Shown here piece after piece: positions 20,399 through 29,464 of a stretch of DNA of 64,000 nucleotides (within the stretch, counting starts at the first letter, position 1; each line of letters starts with the position of its first letter). The stretch comes from Meandrina meandrites (Eukaryota > Cnidaria > Anthozoa > Scleractinia > Meandrinidae), in the NCBI GenBank assembly GCA_963693305.1, contig OY855904.1:47364561-47428560 (forward strand), read 5' to 3'. The notes beneath the pieces were generated by a model. That model saw only the letters and a list, made by a program, of their open reading frames with translations. It did no database searches and was not told the DNA's origin. The translations under genes and the position numbers were made by a program.

Positions 20399-21253
20399 TC
20401 AACAATTTTCACCATATGTATTATGCCATTTGCCGTTAATTTTCTTTAGCTCCATCCTGCAACCTTTTTTGGGGGGCGTCCAAAACTTTTTGCTTAACAG
20501 TCCGGTTTTTGTGTTAAACGCCCCCTTGGCAATGGCACCCGACCAATACTTTTTAAACAAATCCTTATCACCACCTGTAATACCCATGATTGCAGCAGCC
20601 ACATCTTGAGACTGTTGAAAGCCTGGAATTTTTTCACCGATCTTTTTATTGATCGTTTCACCGACACCCAATCCTACTTTTTGCTTCGAGCTGATTGCGT
20701 TGCGCGCCATAGCGTGACCCCACTGTCGTTTGTTTTTGGGGATAGCGTCAAGCGCCTTCACCATTTTTTTGTCTGCAACATGTTTGCAGCTTTTCTCATT
20801 TTTCTTGCCTGTACAGACGGCATAATCAACGTCATGCTGCATTGCAACTGCGTCCGTGGCGCCTGTGGGTTGCTGGTAAATCTTTAATATTTTGCCGGTT
20901 TGGGGGTCGTAAGAAAGCTGTTTTTCAAGTGGATTGTACGGCCCCGTGTAGTTGTGGCCAGGAAGCGTCCACCCTTTCTTCGGCTTAGGTAGCCTTCCAA
21001 TAGCTTTATGCAAATCAAAAGCCCCACCACGTTGGTAAAGGGGGTTTGTTGGGTCATCTACTCTATTACCCGCATAAATTCTCATGTCATGGCCAGCGCC
21101 ACTTTGAGCCCCACTGATAAACCGTGTCTTGGTAATGCCACAACTCGCGCATTTTACTTTAAGCAGCCTTCTACCGTTTTTTGCGGTTGCAAATGTTTCG
21201 CTTCCCGACACATTTGGTGTAAAGCGCTTTTCTTTCACACAGTATACCTCCAT
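20399..21253 (-). CDS. Zinc-ribbon / phospholipase A2 / C-terminal domain fusion
   Basis: 284 residues in three parts. The N-terminus (1-48) is a DUF5679-like ribbon with C-x2-C (KCASCG); the first knuckle has only one Cys (YCVKE). Residues 95-160 are a parvovirus-VP1-like PLA2: the calcium loop YTGPYNPLE and the catalytic HD dyad in MQHDVDYA (140-141). The C-terminal ~100 residues (KIPGFQQSQDVAAAIMGITG, KKFWTPPKKGC) form a separate domain. PLA2 domains of this kind open endosomal membranes during entry; I infer that role. In element 2 the same modules sit in two genes. Confidence 0.88.
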   Translation of the reverse strand: MEVYCVKEKRFTPNVSGSETFATAKNGRRLLKVKCASCGITKTRFISGAQSGAGHDMRIYAGNRVDDPTNPLYQRGGAFDLHKAIGRLPKPKKGWTLPGHNYTGPYNPLEKQLSYDPQTGKILKIYQQPTGATDAVAMQHDVDYAVCTGKKNEKSCKHVADKKMVKALDAIPKNKRQWGHAMARNAISSKQKVGLGVGETINKKIGEKIPGFQQSQDVAAAIMGITGGDKDLFKKYWSGAIAKGAFNTKTGLLSKKFWTPPKKGCRMELKKINGKWHNTYGENC

Positions 21254-21265
21254 CCTATATAATAA

Positions 21266-21808
21266 TTAAAAATTATGACACCCGCCTTTCAACTTATTTC
21301 CCGGTATCATATCTTTTGGTCTTAATCTGTTTGAGGCTTTAGTCAACAAATCCCCAGACAAAGCATCAATTGTGTAATTAACAGCTTTTCTCGCGATTGG
21401 TTTGGCTTTATTGGCTAACTTCTTCTGATACTCTAGTTCTCTTAAAAACTCACTCGCGAAGTATCTTCCTTGTTTCACACCTTGCTTTGCTAAATAAGGA
21501 ATTCCGTGCTCAATGAAAGCTTCAGCAGCTGTGTCTCCTATTGTATCAAAAATTCCACCTCCGAATAATCTTTTTTCAGCGGAAGCAAATTCGTCTCTTT
21601 GCTTTTTTGGCAAACCGCTTGAGGCCACCTTAAAAACTGTATCTAAAATATTACCTCCTTCTTGAGCAGATATGAATCTTGTCTTGGTAATGCCGCAGCT
21701 GGCGCATTTTACTTTTAGTAGTCTTTTACCGTTTCTTGTGGTTGCAAATGTTTCACTTCCCGGCACATTGGGTGTGAAGCGCTTCTCTTTCACACAGTAA
21801 ACCTCCAT
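21266..21808 (-). CDS. Zinc-ribbon protein with Gly/amphipathic region (core/pVI-like candidate)
   Basis: 180 residues. The first 48 residues are almost identical to those of the downstream PLA2 protein (MEVYCVKEKRFTPNV, KCASCGITKTRFIS), showing recent duplication or conversion of this module. The rest has a glycine-rich turn (FGGGIFDTIGD), amphipathic helices, and ends KLKGGCHNF. A membrane-lytic or core role like adenovirus pVI/pX is a guess from position beside protease and capsid genes. The ATG follows AAGTATAAAG. Confidence 0.75.
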   Translation of the reverse strand: MEVYCVKEKRFTPNVPGSETFATTRNGKRLLKVKCASCGITKTRFISAQEGGNILDTVFKVASSGLPKKQRDEFASAEKRLFGGGIFDTIGDTAAEAFIEHGIPYLAKQGVKQGRYFASEFLRELEYQKKLANKAKPIARKAVNYTIDALSGDLLTKASNRLRPKDMIPGNKLKGGCHNF

Positions 21809-21810
21809 CT

Positions 21811-22626
21811 TTATACTTTATGTGTAAAATAATCCTTCACCACAGCCTCGTTGGTGTGTGTATTTTCTGAAAACATGTCTAAGATACCTTGGAACGACCG
21901 CCCTTTGTTTCGTTCGTTCAGGAAAAGCAAACAGTAGTAGCCGCAGCGCACACTGAATTCCCACTGAAGCTGGTTGTCATTTCGGAGAAAGGTTTTGCTA
22001 CCCTCAAGAATCAACTCAATTTCCAATTCTGCGGGCGGAGGTAACCCGAAAGAGTCAAAGTATTCCCGTCCATCCCAGCAGCAAACCCAGTGCGTGCCGG
22101 GCCCTCCAAGATCATCCATGTTGATTATACAAGGGGAGTGGTTTCTGGGCAAGATATCATCTCTCGCAAATATGCCTTTGATGGGGATTTTCGAGTATTG
22201 GCACCACCGCTGCAAGTCATAATCAGTTAAGGGGACATCAACGAAGGTAGGCTTTTTTTTGGTCGCCCCAAGAACCTATAAATGGTGGAGGGCGCATATA
22301 TGGTGGAGGGTTGATGCGCATACCCTTTCCTCCTGTGGGCGGACGTTTTACCTGCATGCCCGCCCCGTTGCTGATACCCCACACCCCGTGCTTGCGTACA
22401 TGTCTGATTTGTGTCTTGCTCATGTCTATGTCCACGCCGTTTTGTTCTTTATAGCGCGCTGTATTTTTTTGATCTGCCTGGCGGTCAAGTGCAAAGTGTC
22501 ACTGCCCCCGGTTATGGCCTCGTTTTTAAATCTGAGCGAAACGGCTTCTCCTGGCCCAAAGGCCCGCGCGAGGCTAACCTTCTGCCCGTCTGAAAGTGAA
22601 ATCTTATGCGGATAGTAAGTCGTCAT
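21811..22626 (-). pseudogene. Adenain-like cysteine protease, two frameshifts
   Basis: The C-terminal catalytic part (22215-21811) has His in GTHWVCC, the acidic residue in YFDSFG, and the nucleophile Cys in CGYYCLLF, the adenain/C5 order. It would mature virion proteins. The N-terminal region is spread over two other frames: 22626-22426 (start MTTYYPHKISL) and 22435-22238. The breaks fall at an A-run near 22440 and at an A8 run at 22253-22260. The homologue in element 2 reads through the second point in one frame. These may be real damage or homopolymer sequencing errors. Confidence 0.82.
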
Positions 22627-22705
22627 ATTTATACTTATTACAAAAATTATTTCGTGGGGTATCAGCAACTGAGTTGCTACCTTGGGGTGTGGGGTTTACC
22701 CCACT

Positions 22706-23971
22706 CTAAACCATCACCAGCTCATTACCCACCTGCCTGAGAACAAGTTCGGACTCATACAAAATTGCCGCATAAATGGTGTAGTCTTGTGCGTTGGCAG
22801 CCTCGTTGAGCCTGTAGTGGAAAACCATCTGCTTCGGGTCGTTGGTCATGTTATCCTTGTTTTCACGTAAGTCAAAATAGACTATTGGGTACAGCGTCTC
22901 GAAGTTGTTGGGCTGAAGCTGGACACCGGTGTTATAGTCGTTTTTGCGGTACCGGTAGTTCATCAAGTCATTAAGAATGCGCAGTTTGAAGTTTTCGTCG
23001 TAGTCCAGCTCCGGATAGTACTGTGAAGAGCCGTACTGCAGCCGGCAGGTCGCTAGCTTGGCTGTATTGTCTCCGTCAATGTCAAAGGTGTCAAAGAAGT
23101 AGGGGTTTTGTGTCAAGGCGTTTTCCTTCCTCGACTGTTGTATAAAAATAAAAACATGTTTGGCCTCCTTTATTCCGGGATTTATCTGCCACTGTCCAAA
23201 AGCGTCACGCCGACTGCTGCTGGGCTGGATCATTTCATTCAGGTATGTCCATTTTTGGGGTTTCAAAAAGTTTTCGTTTACGTGCTTCTGTCCTTCGCTG
23301 GTGAAACGCAGCATTGGAACCCACAGCTCGAAGTTTCTCACCACTACCCTGCGATCTGTGCCATCGTTTTGCCAAATCAGCTCTGCATCTGATTGTAGCT
23401 CAATTTCGAACTCAATCTGCATGGGGGGAAGAAGCTTGTCATTCAGCTCTTCGAAGAATGAGTACCTGTTAAGCGGTATGAGGGTTTCAACCGTTTGGCC
23501 GGCGTGGGCAAGGAAGCCCCTTTGTCTTATTCCTTGGTTAGTGGCAGCGGCGGCTGTTACATTGCTATCCGTTGTGTCCAAATACCAAAGCTGATTTTTT
23601 GCCGCGCTCCTCGCAAAGTCATCAGAAAAGTCCAGCAGGTTCTTTTTGAATATGAGCTTGTGAATGTTGTCTACGTTGTAAATGTTTTTGCCTGCTGATT
23701 TCACCACAAGTTTGTTTATCAATGAAAACGAGCCGTTAATGGGCGCTGACCGGACGTCCGCTGCAACTGCCGCACCATCCGCGGTTGCTTCGAAAGTGAA
23801 ATCAGCCCGGAAGTAGGCGTTATACCAGTCAAACCAGTTGTCTCGGTCGGTGACTGTGAATTTATAGTTAGTTTTTGCCTGGTGCTGATTGTTTCCCGGG
23901 ATACTAATCGGCTTGTCTAAACCGATACGAACATACTCTGTTTTTTCCAAATGCCTGTGGCTTCGAAACAT
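22706..23971 (-). CDS. Major capsid protein candidate (hexon-like)
   Basis: 421 residues, intact, rich in aromatic residues and beta-type sequence, with WFDWYNAYF near the N-terminus, NRYSFFEELNDKLLPPMQIE in the middle and YRKNDYNTGVQLQ late. It lies between protease and penton genes, where Polintons and adintoviruses keep the double-jelly-roll capsid gene. The homologue in element 2 keeps the same blocks. Length is short for a Polinton capsid but plausible for adintovirus-type hexons. Fold assignment is inference; structure prediction should give two jelly rolls. Confidence 0.75.
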   Translation of the reverse strand: MFRSHRHLEKTEYVRIGLDKPISIPGNNQHQAKTNYKFTVTDRDNWFDWYNAYFRADFTFEATADGAAVAADVRSAPINGSFSLINKLVVKSAGKNIYNVDNIHKLIFKKNLLDFSDDFARSAAKNQLWYLDTTDSNVTAAAATNQGIRQRGFLAHAGQTVETLIPLNRYSFFEELNDKLLPPMQIEFEIELQSDAELIWQNDGTDRRVVVRNFELWVPMLRFTSEGQKHVNENFLKPQKWTYLNEMIQPSSSRRDAFGQWQINPGIKEAKHVFIFIQQSRKENALTQNPYFFDTFDIDGDNTAKLATCRLQYGSSQYYPELDYDENFKLRILNDLMNYRYRKNDYNTGVQLQPNNFETLYPIVYFDLRENKDNMTNDPKQMVFHYRLNEAANAQDYTIYAAILYESELVLRQVGNELVMV

Positions 23972-24000
23972 ATCGGGCTATATATTTTGAAAAAATTATT

Positions 24001-24474
24001 TTAATTTTCCGCCAAATATTGATTCACTTTCAACTTTGCAGCCCGAATCTGGTTCAACTTTTTCCGTGAATCCCCGGTTAGTTTTGAAGTCCCTGGGGTG
24101 TGGGGTTTAACCCCACTGGTTAGCATCTTCTTCAGTTTTTGTTTCGACTCGGTACTAAGTGCCCGCTGTGGGGTTTTACCCTTAGGTTTTACACTTGGGG
24201 TTTTACTCTGGGGTGTGGGTAGCAACTGAGTTGCTGATACCCCACTTCGCAAAACGGTTTGTATCTTGTCAGCCGCTTTTTCTTCTGCTTTTTCTGCGGC
24301 TTTTTTCAGCATTTGCTTCGAGGCTTCATTTACAGCCTTCTTCAACGCCTGACGGTTGAACCGCTTTCCTATAGCCATCAGGGTGTCTCTAACAACCCCC
24401 GTACCTTTGTGTCTGTATCTATATGTTCCCTTCGGCACGTCATAATATCTCGTCCACTCGCTCGGATGGTTCAT
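24001..24474 (-). CDS. Basic virion/core protein candidate
   Basis: I start at the ATG at 24474 (MNHPSEWTRYYDVPKGTYR), which matches the start of the element 2 homologue; a longer frame with a poly-Lys leader is unlikely. About 157 residues, strongly basic, with an Ala/Lys helix (ASKQMLKKAAEKAEEKAAD) and Pro/Thr/Ser linkers. Two linkers (SGVSATQLLPTPQS and SGVKPHTPG) are encoded by a small palindromic repeat also found between genes. DNA binding or packaging is a reasonable guess. Confidence 0.7.
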   Translation of the reverse strand: MNHPSEWTRYYDVPKGTYRYRHKGTGVVRDTLMAIGKRFNRQALKKAVNEASKQMLKKAAEKAEEKAADKIQTVLRSGVSATQLLPTPQSKTPSVKPKGKTPQRALSTESKQKLKKMLTSGVKPHTPGTSKLTGDSRKKLNQIRAAKLKVNQYLAEN

Positions 24475-24493
24475 TATTATACTTATGTGTAAA

Positions 24494-25273
24494 TTATTTT
24501 TCTTTTTCTTCTTCAATGATGATACTTAAAGCCACGTCTTGGTCATTCAGATCTATAATGTTGTTGCGTCCGTCTGTGATTTTGATATTTATGCTATTGA
24601 TTCTATTTTTGTTCACCGGGTGCCACAGGAGACGGCGGGGCTCTTTTGAAAAGGGGTAGCTGACGGTGAGTTCAGAGGTTGAAAAGGAGAACATAACGTC
24701 ACCCCCGATATTGTCCACGGCTCTTGTAATCAGGTCACAATGGATATAGATCCAGTCGACGCCTCTTGTTATATTTGGGACGCGGTCGCTCCTGTTGCTC
24801 GCTCCGTCTATTGTTTTCTTGTCAAAACCCAGCAACGCAGCAAATTCACCTCCACTTAGATCAAGCTCGTAGCCGTCCTCCAACAAAATGACCGTCCGAT
24901 ACGTTGTGGTGTGAAAATACAGCTGGAAAATAAACTTGGATTTTTCATCCTTGGGATCCACTCTTCCGATTTGTGACTGAATGGTGGTGTTGAGGCCATC
25001 GTAATCATACATTCCATCCGGAATTGTCACGGTTTTCCATTCCTCTGTTTTTTTCCGCCATTTGAACTCGTTGTTGTTGTACCGTTTCGTGATGTTGTAC
25101 CACGAATATGACATGGAAACCAACTCATTTAACGCTGCCTTGTACCTTTTGTAGGGGTCTAAAGCGATTGGTGGGTCAAATTTAATTGTGAAGTCATGTG
25201 ACTTGCTGTTGGCGTTGTTTTGTTTAGCCAGCTGCGAGTCGAGCAACAGGTTGAAATGGAAATGGGTTGTCAT
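24494..25273 (-). CDS. Penton-like minor capsid protein
   Basis: 259 residues, intact. The blocks NELVSMSYSWYNITKRYNNN, IPDGMYDYDGLN and GVDWIYIHCDLITR are shared with the element 2 protein and have the look of single-jelly-roll pentons in Polintons/adintoviruses. It would form five-fold vertices and hold the fiber. The ATG follows a TATTATATAAGC box and the gene ends 20 bp before the next start. Confidence 0.78.
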   Translation of the reverse strand: MTTHFHFNLLLDSQLAKQNNANSKSHDFTIKFDPPIALDPYKRYKAALNELVSMSYSWYNITKRYNNNEFKWRKKTEEWKTVTIPDGMYDYDGLNTTIQSQIGRVDPKDEKSKFIFQLYFHTTTYRTVILLEDGYELDLSGGEFAALLGFDKKTIDGASNRSDRVPNITRGVDWIYIHCDLITRAVDNIGGDVMFSFSTSELTVSYPFSKEPRRLLWHPVNKNRINSINIKITDGRNNIIDLNDQDVALSIIIEEEKEK

Positions 25274-25275
25274 GC

Positions 25276-26133
25276 TTATATAATATTACTCAAAATTTTG
25301 TAGGCTTCTTTTTGCGTTATTTCCTTTTGCTTTACCAGCACCCCTAACATCGACTCGACCTGTTTTTTCAGCTTCAGTGAAGTGTTGCCCGCATTTATCG
25401 ACGCTAAGGCTAAGTGTAGCCTTTCAACCAAAGCGTTTAGATCAACACTTCCGCTTCCTTCCATTTCGGGTTCCTGTTCTTGAAGAGAAGCTGCGGGCTG
25501 TTTATTCCCTTTTCTCCTGGCAAGAATTTCATCTCTTACCTTTTTTATGTCTGCCAATGTGTAGCCGTGGAATTTTGATTTTTTGCTTTTTACCACATAG
25601 CCAGGATTGTCTTTATTTTTTGTTAACATGCTGCTCAGTGTCTGCAGGTCAACTGACTCTGATCCCTTGATACCTGGTTCTTTTGGTGGCCCCCATTTAC
25701 CACTTTTACTTGGTTGCTCTTCTTCCATTTCTATTTCTTCCTCTTCAGCCCAAGGTGGTAACGGTGATCTTGGTGGTGATGATGTGTAGTATGATGGTGG
25801 TGGTGATGGTGGTGGTGGTGGTGATAGTGATGGTGGTGGAGTTTCCGCATCCGGTTTAAAATCTTCGTCGAAGGGGTTATTTAAATCAAACTCCTCCATA
25901 CCATAGTCTGGAACCTCTTCTTTCTCTTCTTTTGGTGTCGCCTCTTCTTTTGGTGCCGCCCCTACTTGGAGTTTGTCAAGCCGTGATGTGATCGGTTTGA
26001 ACAACTCCTCACCTGAGACCAGGCTAAACTCTTTATCGATTTTGTTGTTTTTAATTGCCGTGAGGATTTTGTCACTCTGCTGCTCAACTTCAGCTTTTTC
26101 ACCGACAAGTTTTCGCCACTTCTTCATGGACAT
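25276..26133 (-). CDS. Proline-rich structural protein
   Basis: 285 residues. N-terminal helix (MSMKKWRKLVGEKAEV) and an ELFKPITSRLDKLQ motif, an acidic and poly-proline middle (PPPPPSPPPSYY), then a helical C-terminus (LALASINAGNTSLKLKKQ). The terminal motifs are kept in element 2, the middle is not. It sits beside the penton gene and diverges from the ATPase gene across 31 bp. A fiber/penton linker or scaffold is possible; function unknown. Confidence 0.7.
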   Translation of the reverse strand: MSMKKWRKLVGEKAEVEQQSDKILTAIKNNKIDKEFSLVSGEELFKPITSRLDKLQVGAAPKEEATPKEEKEEVPDYGMEEFDLNNPFDEDFKPDAETPPPSLSPPPPPSPPPSYYTSSPPRSPLPPWAEEEEIEMEEEQPSKSGKWGPPKEPGIKGSESVDLQTLSSMLTKNKDNPGYVVKSKKSKFHGYTLADIKKVRDEILARRKGNKQPAASLQEQEPEMEGSGSVDLNALVERLHLALASINAGNTSLKLKKQVESMLGVLVKQKEITQKEAYKILSNII

Positions 26134-26164
26134 ATTTTTGCGGTATATATATCAAGAAAAAAAA

Positions 26165-26797
26165 ATGAAAATTCCAAATTACGATCCCAGTTTGAGCGCA
26201 AAAAGTAAATACAAACAGGGGCACGCCTCTATGCCAGCAGATACCTTTCGGATGCTTATTTGCGGGCCGAGCAACTCTGGTAAAACAAATATTCTTTTGC
26301 ATATGCTTTACAGGTTGTTGGTCTACGACAAAATCTATCTTTGCGCAAAGAACCTGCATCAAGACAAGTACCGACACATGATTGATGATTTCGATGAAAG
26401 AGTCAATCCTGTGACTGGCTATAATGTTATCGTGGGCGCCCACGATGTTATTCCTTTGGAAATGCGACCCACTGACAACCAAAAAATTGTAATTTTCGAT
26501 GACATGGTTTGTGAAAGCAACCAAAGGGATATTATCGAATATTTTATCAACGGTCGCCACCGCAATTGCAGCGTCATTTATCTTTCTCAAAGCTATTTCA
26601 AGGTCCCAAAAAACATCCGAGATAATTGTAGCCACTTTTGCGTTTTTGGGTTTCTTCCCAGAGAAAATAACCGTATTGCCGATGAATTGGGAATTGACAG
26701 AGAGCTGCTTGAAAAGGCTACCAACGCGAAATATTCTTTTTTATACCACGACCGGCCAAAAAAAACCACACTCAAGAATTTTGATGAAAATATATAG
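26165..26797 (+). CDS. A32/FtsK-HerA-type packaging ATPase
   Basis: 210 residues from the ATG at 26165 (MKIPNYDPS); the frame is open further upstream but that part is the promoter. Walker A is GPSNSGKT (34-41), Walker B KIVIFDD (107-113), and a downstream motif is VIYLSQSYFKVPKNIR. It would pump DNA into the capsid. Element 2 has the same protein with the same MKIPNYD start. The gene heads the rightward block, and the fiber starts 4 bp after its stop. Confidence 0.92.
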   Translation: MKIPNYDPSLSAKSKYKQGHASMPADTFRMLICGPSNSGKTNILLHMLYRLLVYDKIYLCAKNLHQDKYRHMIDDFDERVNPVTGYNVIVGAHDVIPLEMRPTDNQKIVIFDDMVCESNQRDIIEYFINGRHRNCSVIYLSQSYFKVPKNIRDNCSHFCVFGFLPRENNRIADELGIDRELLEKATNAKYSFLYHDRPKKTTLKNFDENI

Positions 26798-26801
26798 AAG
26801 A

Positions 26802-28415
26802 ATGGGGTATCTTAACGGTGCTACGGGCGCAACTCAAAAACATGAGGAGGCCACTTCAATCCGAGGGGAAACCGGCCCTGCCGGCCCTGCTGGTCCAACT
26901 GGCGCAACTGGTCCCGCTGGCCCTAAAGGTTAAAAAGGTGATAAGGGTAGTACTGGTCCGCAAGGTCCTGAAGGTGAAAAGGGTGCTGTTGGAGAAAAAG
27001 GTAATAAGGGCGATACGGGACCGCAAGGTGCAACCGGACCTGCTGGCCCTGCGGGAGCTACTGGGCCTACGGGGCCTACTGGAGCAACTGGACCTGCGGG
27101 GCCTACTGGACCTACAGGACCTGCGGGTTCAAAAGGCGTTATTGGTCCAAAAGGTGAAAAAGGGGAAAAGGGTGATAGTGCGGATTTATCAACCGCTAAT
27201 ATTTCTGGAGATATTCTCATGAAAGATCATGCGATCAGACAGCTTGCAAATCCTGTCGGCGACCAAGATGCTGTCAATCTTACTTCAATGAAAAAATATG
27301 TGTCCACCACTTCAATTACGGCAGGACACTCACATAAAAAAAATGCCCTAGCCTATTTAACCAAAATTCCAGGTGTTTTGGGTGGAAACAATGTTACTTC
27401 TGTTACGTTTGAAGACTTTACATCAAACCTTCATTTTGTGAATAAAAAAGCTTATACTTTCAATCTCGTAAGAACTGGTGTCAATTCTTACAACGCACGT
27501 TTGGCGTTAAATAAAATACCTCTAAAGGAAGGAGAGTACACTATATGTGTCGAGTTCTTCATCCCAGAAGTTGATACTAATTGGTTTTTAAATCCTTCAA
27601 CCCCTAACCCGGTTGATACTCTTACTTACCATACCAAACACTTCTACAGTCACAGCCCGAAATATTCACGTACCATTATTCACACGCACAAATACAAAGA
27701 CAACGATAACACTATCTATTTTGATATTTCAAATACGGGTTATGACGGCTCGTCGCCACTTGAAAAGGCTGCTTTGATTATTTATGGGGTAAAGGGTTAT
27801 CAAACAGATGTAGACGGTGCTGTTTATGATCAGGCTTTCGTTATCGAGGATGGCGGCGATTTTACTCTTCAAACAAATTTAGACATGAACGACTTTGATA
27901 TAAAAAATTATGATCGAGGTTACACAATAGACAACGATACAATCAAATTACAAAAAGATTTAGATCTAAGCGGTTATGCGTTAAAGAATTTTCAATCTAG
28001 AATAATAATAACTGGAGAATGGCAAACAGATGAAAATAATTATGGTGGAAAAACGTTTGTTAAATTCGGTAATAACATTCGTGTAATGGCGCCATTTCCT
28101 TGCCTACTTGATGGTATCTCAGCTTTAATTGTAGCAAAAAAAGGAGCCGCTCAAAGTTATGAAAGAATAGGTTTTGCTTTTAGAATAATTGGCAGTTTAT
28201 TAACTAACAATCCATTTAAAAGCATACGTAATGCTGACGGTTTAAAATATCAATTTGCGGCACCCCGTAATTCTAAAGGTAAAAGAGAAAGAATAGCCGC
28301 GGGACAGTATTTTACAGTTAATTTATCTCATCCCGACGACTCAGATGTAAACCTATCTAATACAAAAACTGTATTAGTAAGTTTAATTTTAATAGACGAT
28401 TTTAATTTTAGGTAG
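26802..28415 (+). pseudogene. Collagen-like fiber protein with one in-frame stop
   Basis: From MGYLNGATGATQKHEEA the frame enters about 110 residues of Gly-X-Y triplets (GPAGPTGATGPAGPKG and onward). An in-frame TAA at 26931-26933 falls within the triplets, and the same frame resumes and stays open to 28415. After the collagen part come phage-tail-fiber-like repeats (DILMKDHAIRQLANPVGDQD; LDLSGYALKNF) and a beta-rich C-terminal head. It probably trimerises and binds host cells. Apart from the stop it looks intact, so recent loss or a sequencing error are both possible. Confidence 0.82.
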
Positions 28416-28864
28416 TAAGACTAGTAAGTTTTGCCGTTCCTTTTAATTTTGTCAGACCTGCTCGCTTGGCTTGGTTATATATGTAAACAGCACGAATTAT
28501 AAAGCGCAGCCGTGACGTCAATGCTTTGAAATCAAAACAATACCCGCACGTGCGCTGTCAATCAATTCTTATTCTGCGGTTTTCACACCCTCGAAAATCT
28601 TTTGTTTTTACATTCTTCAGTGCTAAAATTCTGTGGTTTAGCCCAAAAAAATTTCAGAACAATTAAATCTATTGTTCTTTCGTTCTGCTTTGCTTATTTA
28701 AGATAAAAGATCTTCAAAACAATTAAGACCTGTCAGCTTAATATTAGACGTTTGTAAAATTATGTAAATACGTAAAGTTCTGGAACTTTCTAAAATATAC
28801 ATAATTACGTATACACGGAAAGACACGTAAAATGCTTGTCCTTTTCCACGCGATTTGCTTTATT
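28416..28864. other. Non-coding spacer in element 1
   Basis: I see no gene. There is AT-rich sequence with AATTAAGACC/AACAATTAA-type repeats and a TACGTAAA/TTACGTA cluster near 28765-28830. It lies between convergent transcription units, so it may hold terminators for both. Confidence 0.5.
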
Positions 28865-29450
28865 TTAACCGAACTTTCTACTCCCGTTTGGCAGAATGAG
28901 GTTAGACAGATTACCTATCAATTCGTATAAGCGCTGGAAGAGGTGGAAAAAATTAAACAGTCTCGCTTGGTAAGTTAACTTCACTCGATATAAATATTGG
29001 TTTCCGTTCTTCTTCTCAGAAATATCACGCAAAGACTCCACTCCATTTCGAGGAGAAAGATTTCTTGAAGCACTCATCGTAATCATCTTCATCATAAATT
29101 GGATAGCCGAGATAGTGTCTGAATCCATTTCTAATGCACAGATTACAGAGACCATTTCGCGAACATCTGCTTCTGTCACATTTATAACAGAACAAGACCC
29201 TTACAATTTGTTCATTGCGATAACAAAATGGGGCTTCGTGGATTGCAGTATGAACTTCACCCCAGCCAAGAGCTTTTCGCTGTCTGAGCTTCATTTTAAT
29301 ATATCCTTTGCGGATTTCTTTTCGAACCTCGTCCCAGCCAAGCATTTTACGTTGCCAGAGTTTTATTATAATATACTCCTTTAGGATTTGTTCTCGAAGT
29401 TCTAGTGGAAGTGCTTGTATTAGTTCCAACGTATCCATGTTTATACACAT
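28865..29450 (-). CDS. Cys-rich protein with F-box-like N-terminus
   Basis: The main frame (29450-29025, 141 residues; likely start at the second Met, MDTLELIQALPLELREQIL) has an F-box-like leader, a tandem repeat of KLxQRKxLGWxEV, and a Cys cluster (CYKCDRSRCSRNGLCNLC) that could bind zinc. A second frame (29179-28865) carries a charged, helical sequence (LFNFFHLFQRLYELIGNL) that may be its displaced C-terminus, which would mean a frameshift near 29040. Host ubiquitin-system interaction is a hypothesis only. Confidence 0.5.
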
Positions 29451-29464
29451 GTTGGTGTATTTCT

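Noticed and set aside
22253..22260. Programmed -1 frameshift at the A8 run of the protease gene
   Set aside because: The frame change needed is +1 (or -2), and a second break near 22440 exists; decay or sequencing error is simpler.
26930..27222. Open frames opposite or overlapping the collagen repeat (GPVGPAGPV type on minus; Leu/Val-rich on plus)
   Set aside because: Shadows of the Gly-X-Y coding repeat in other frames; the true frame is 26802-28415.
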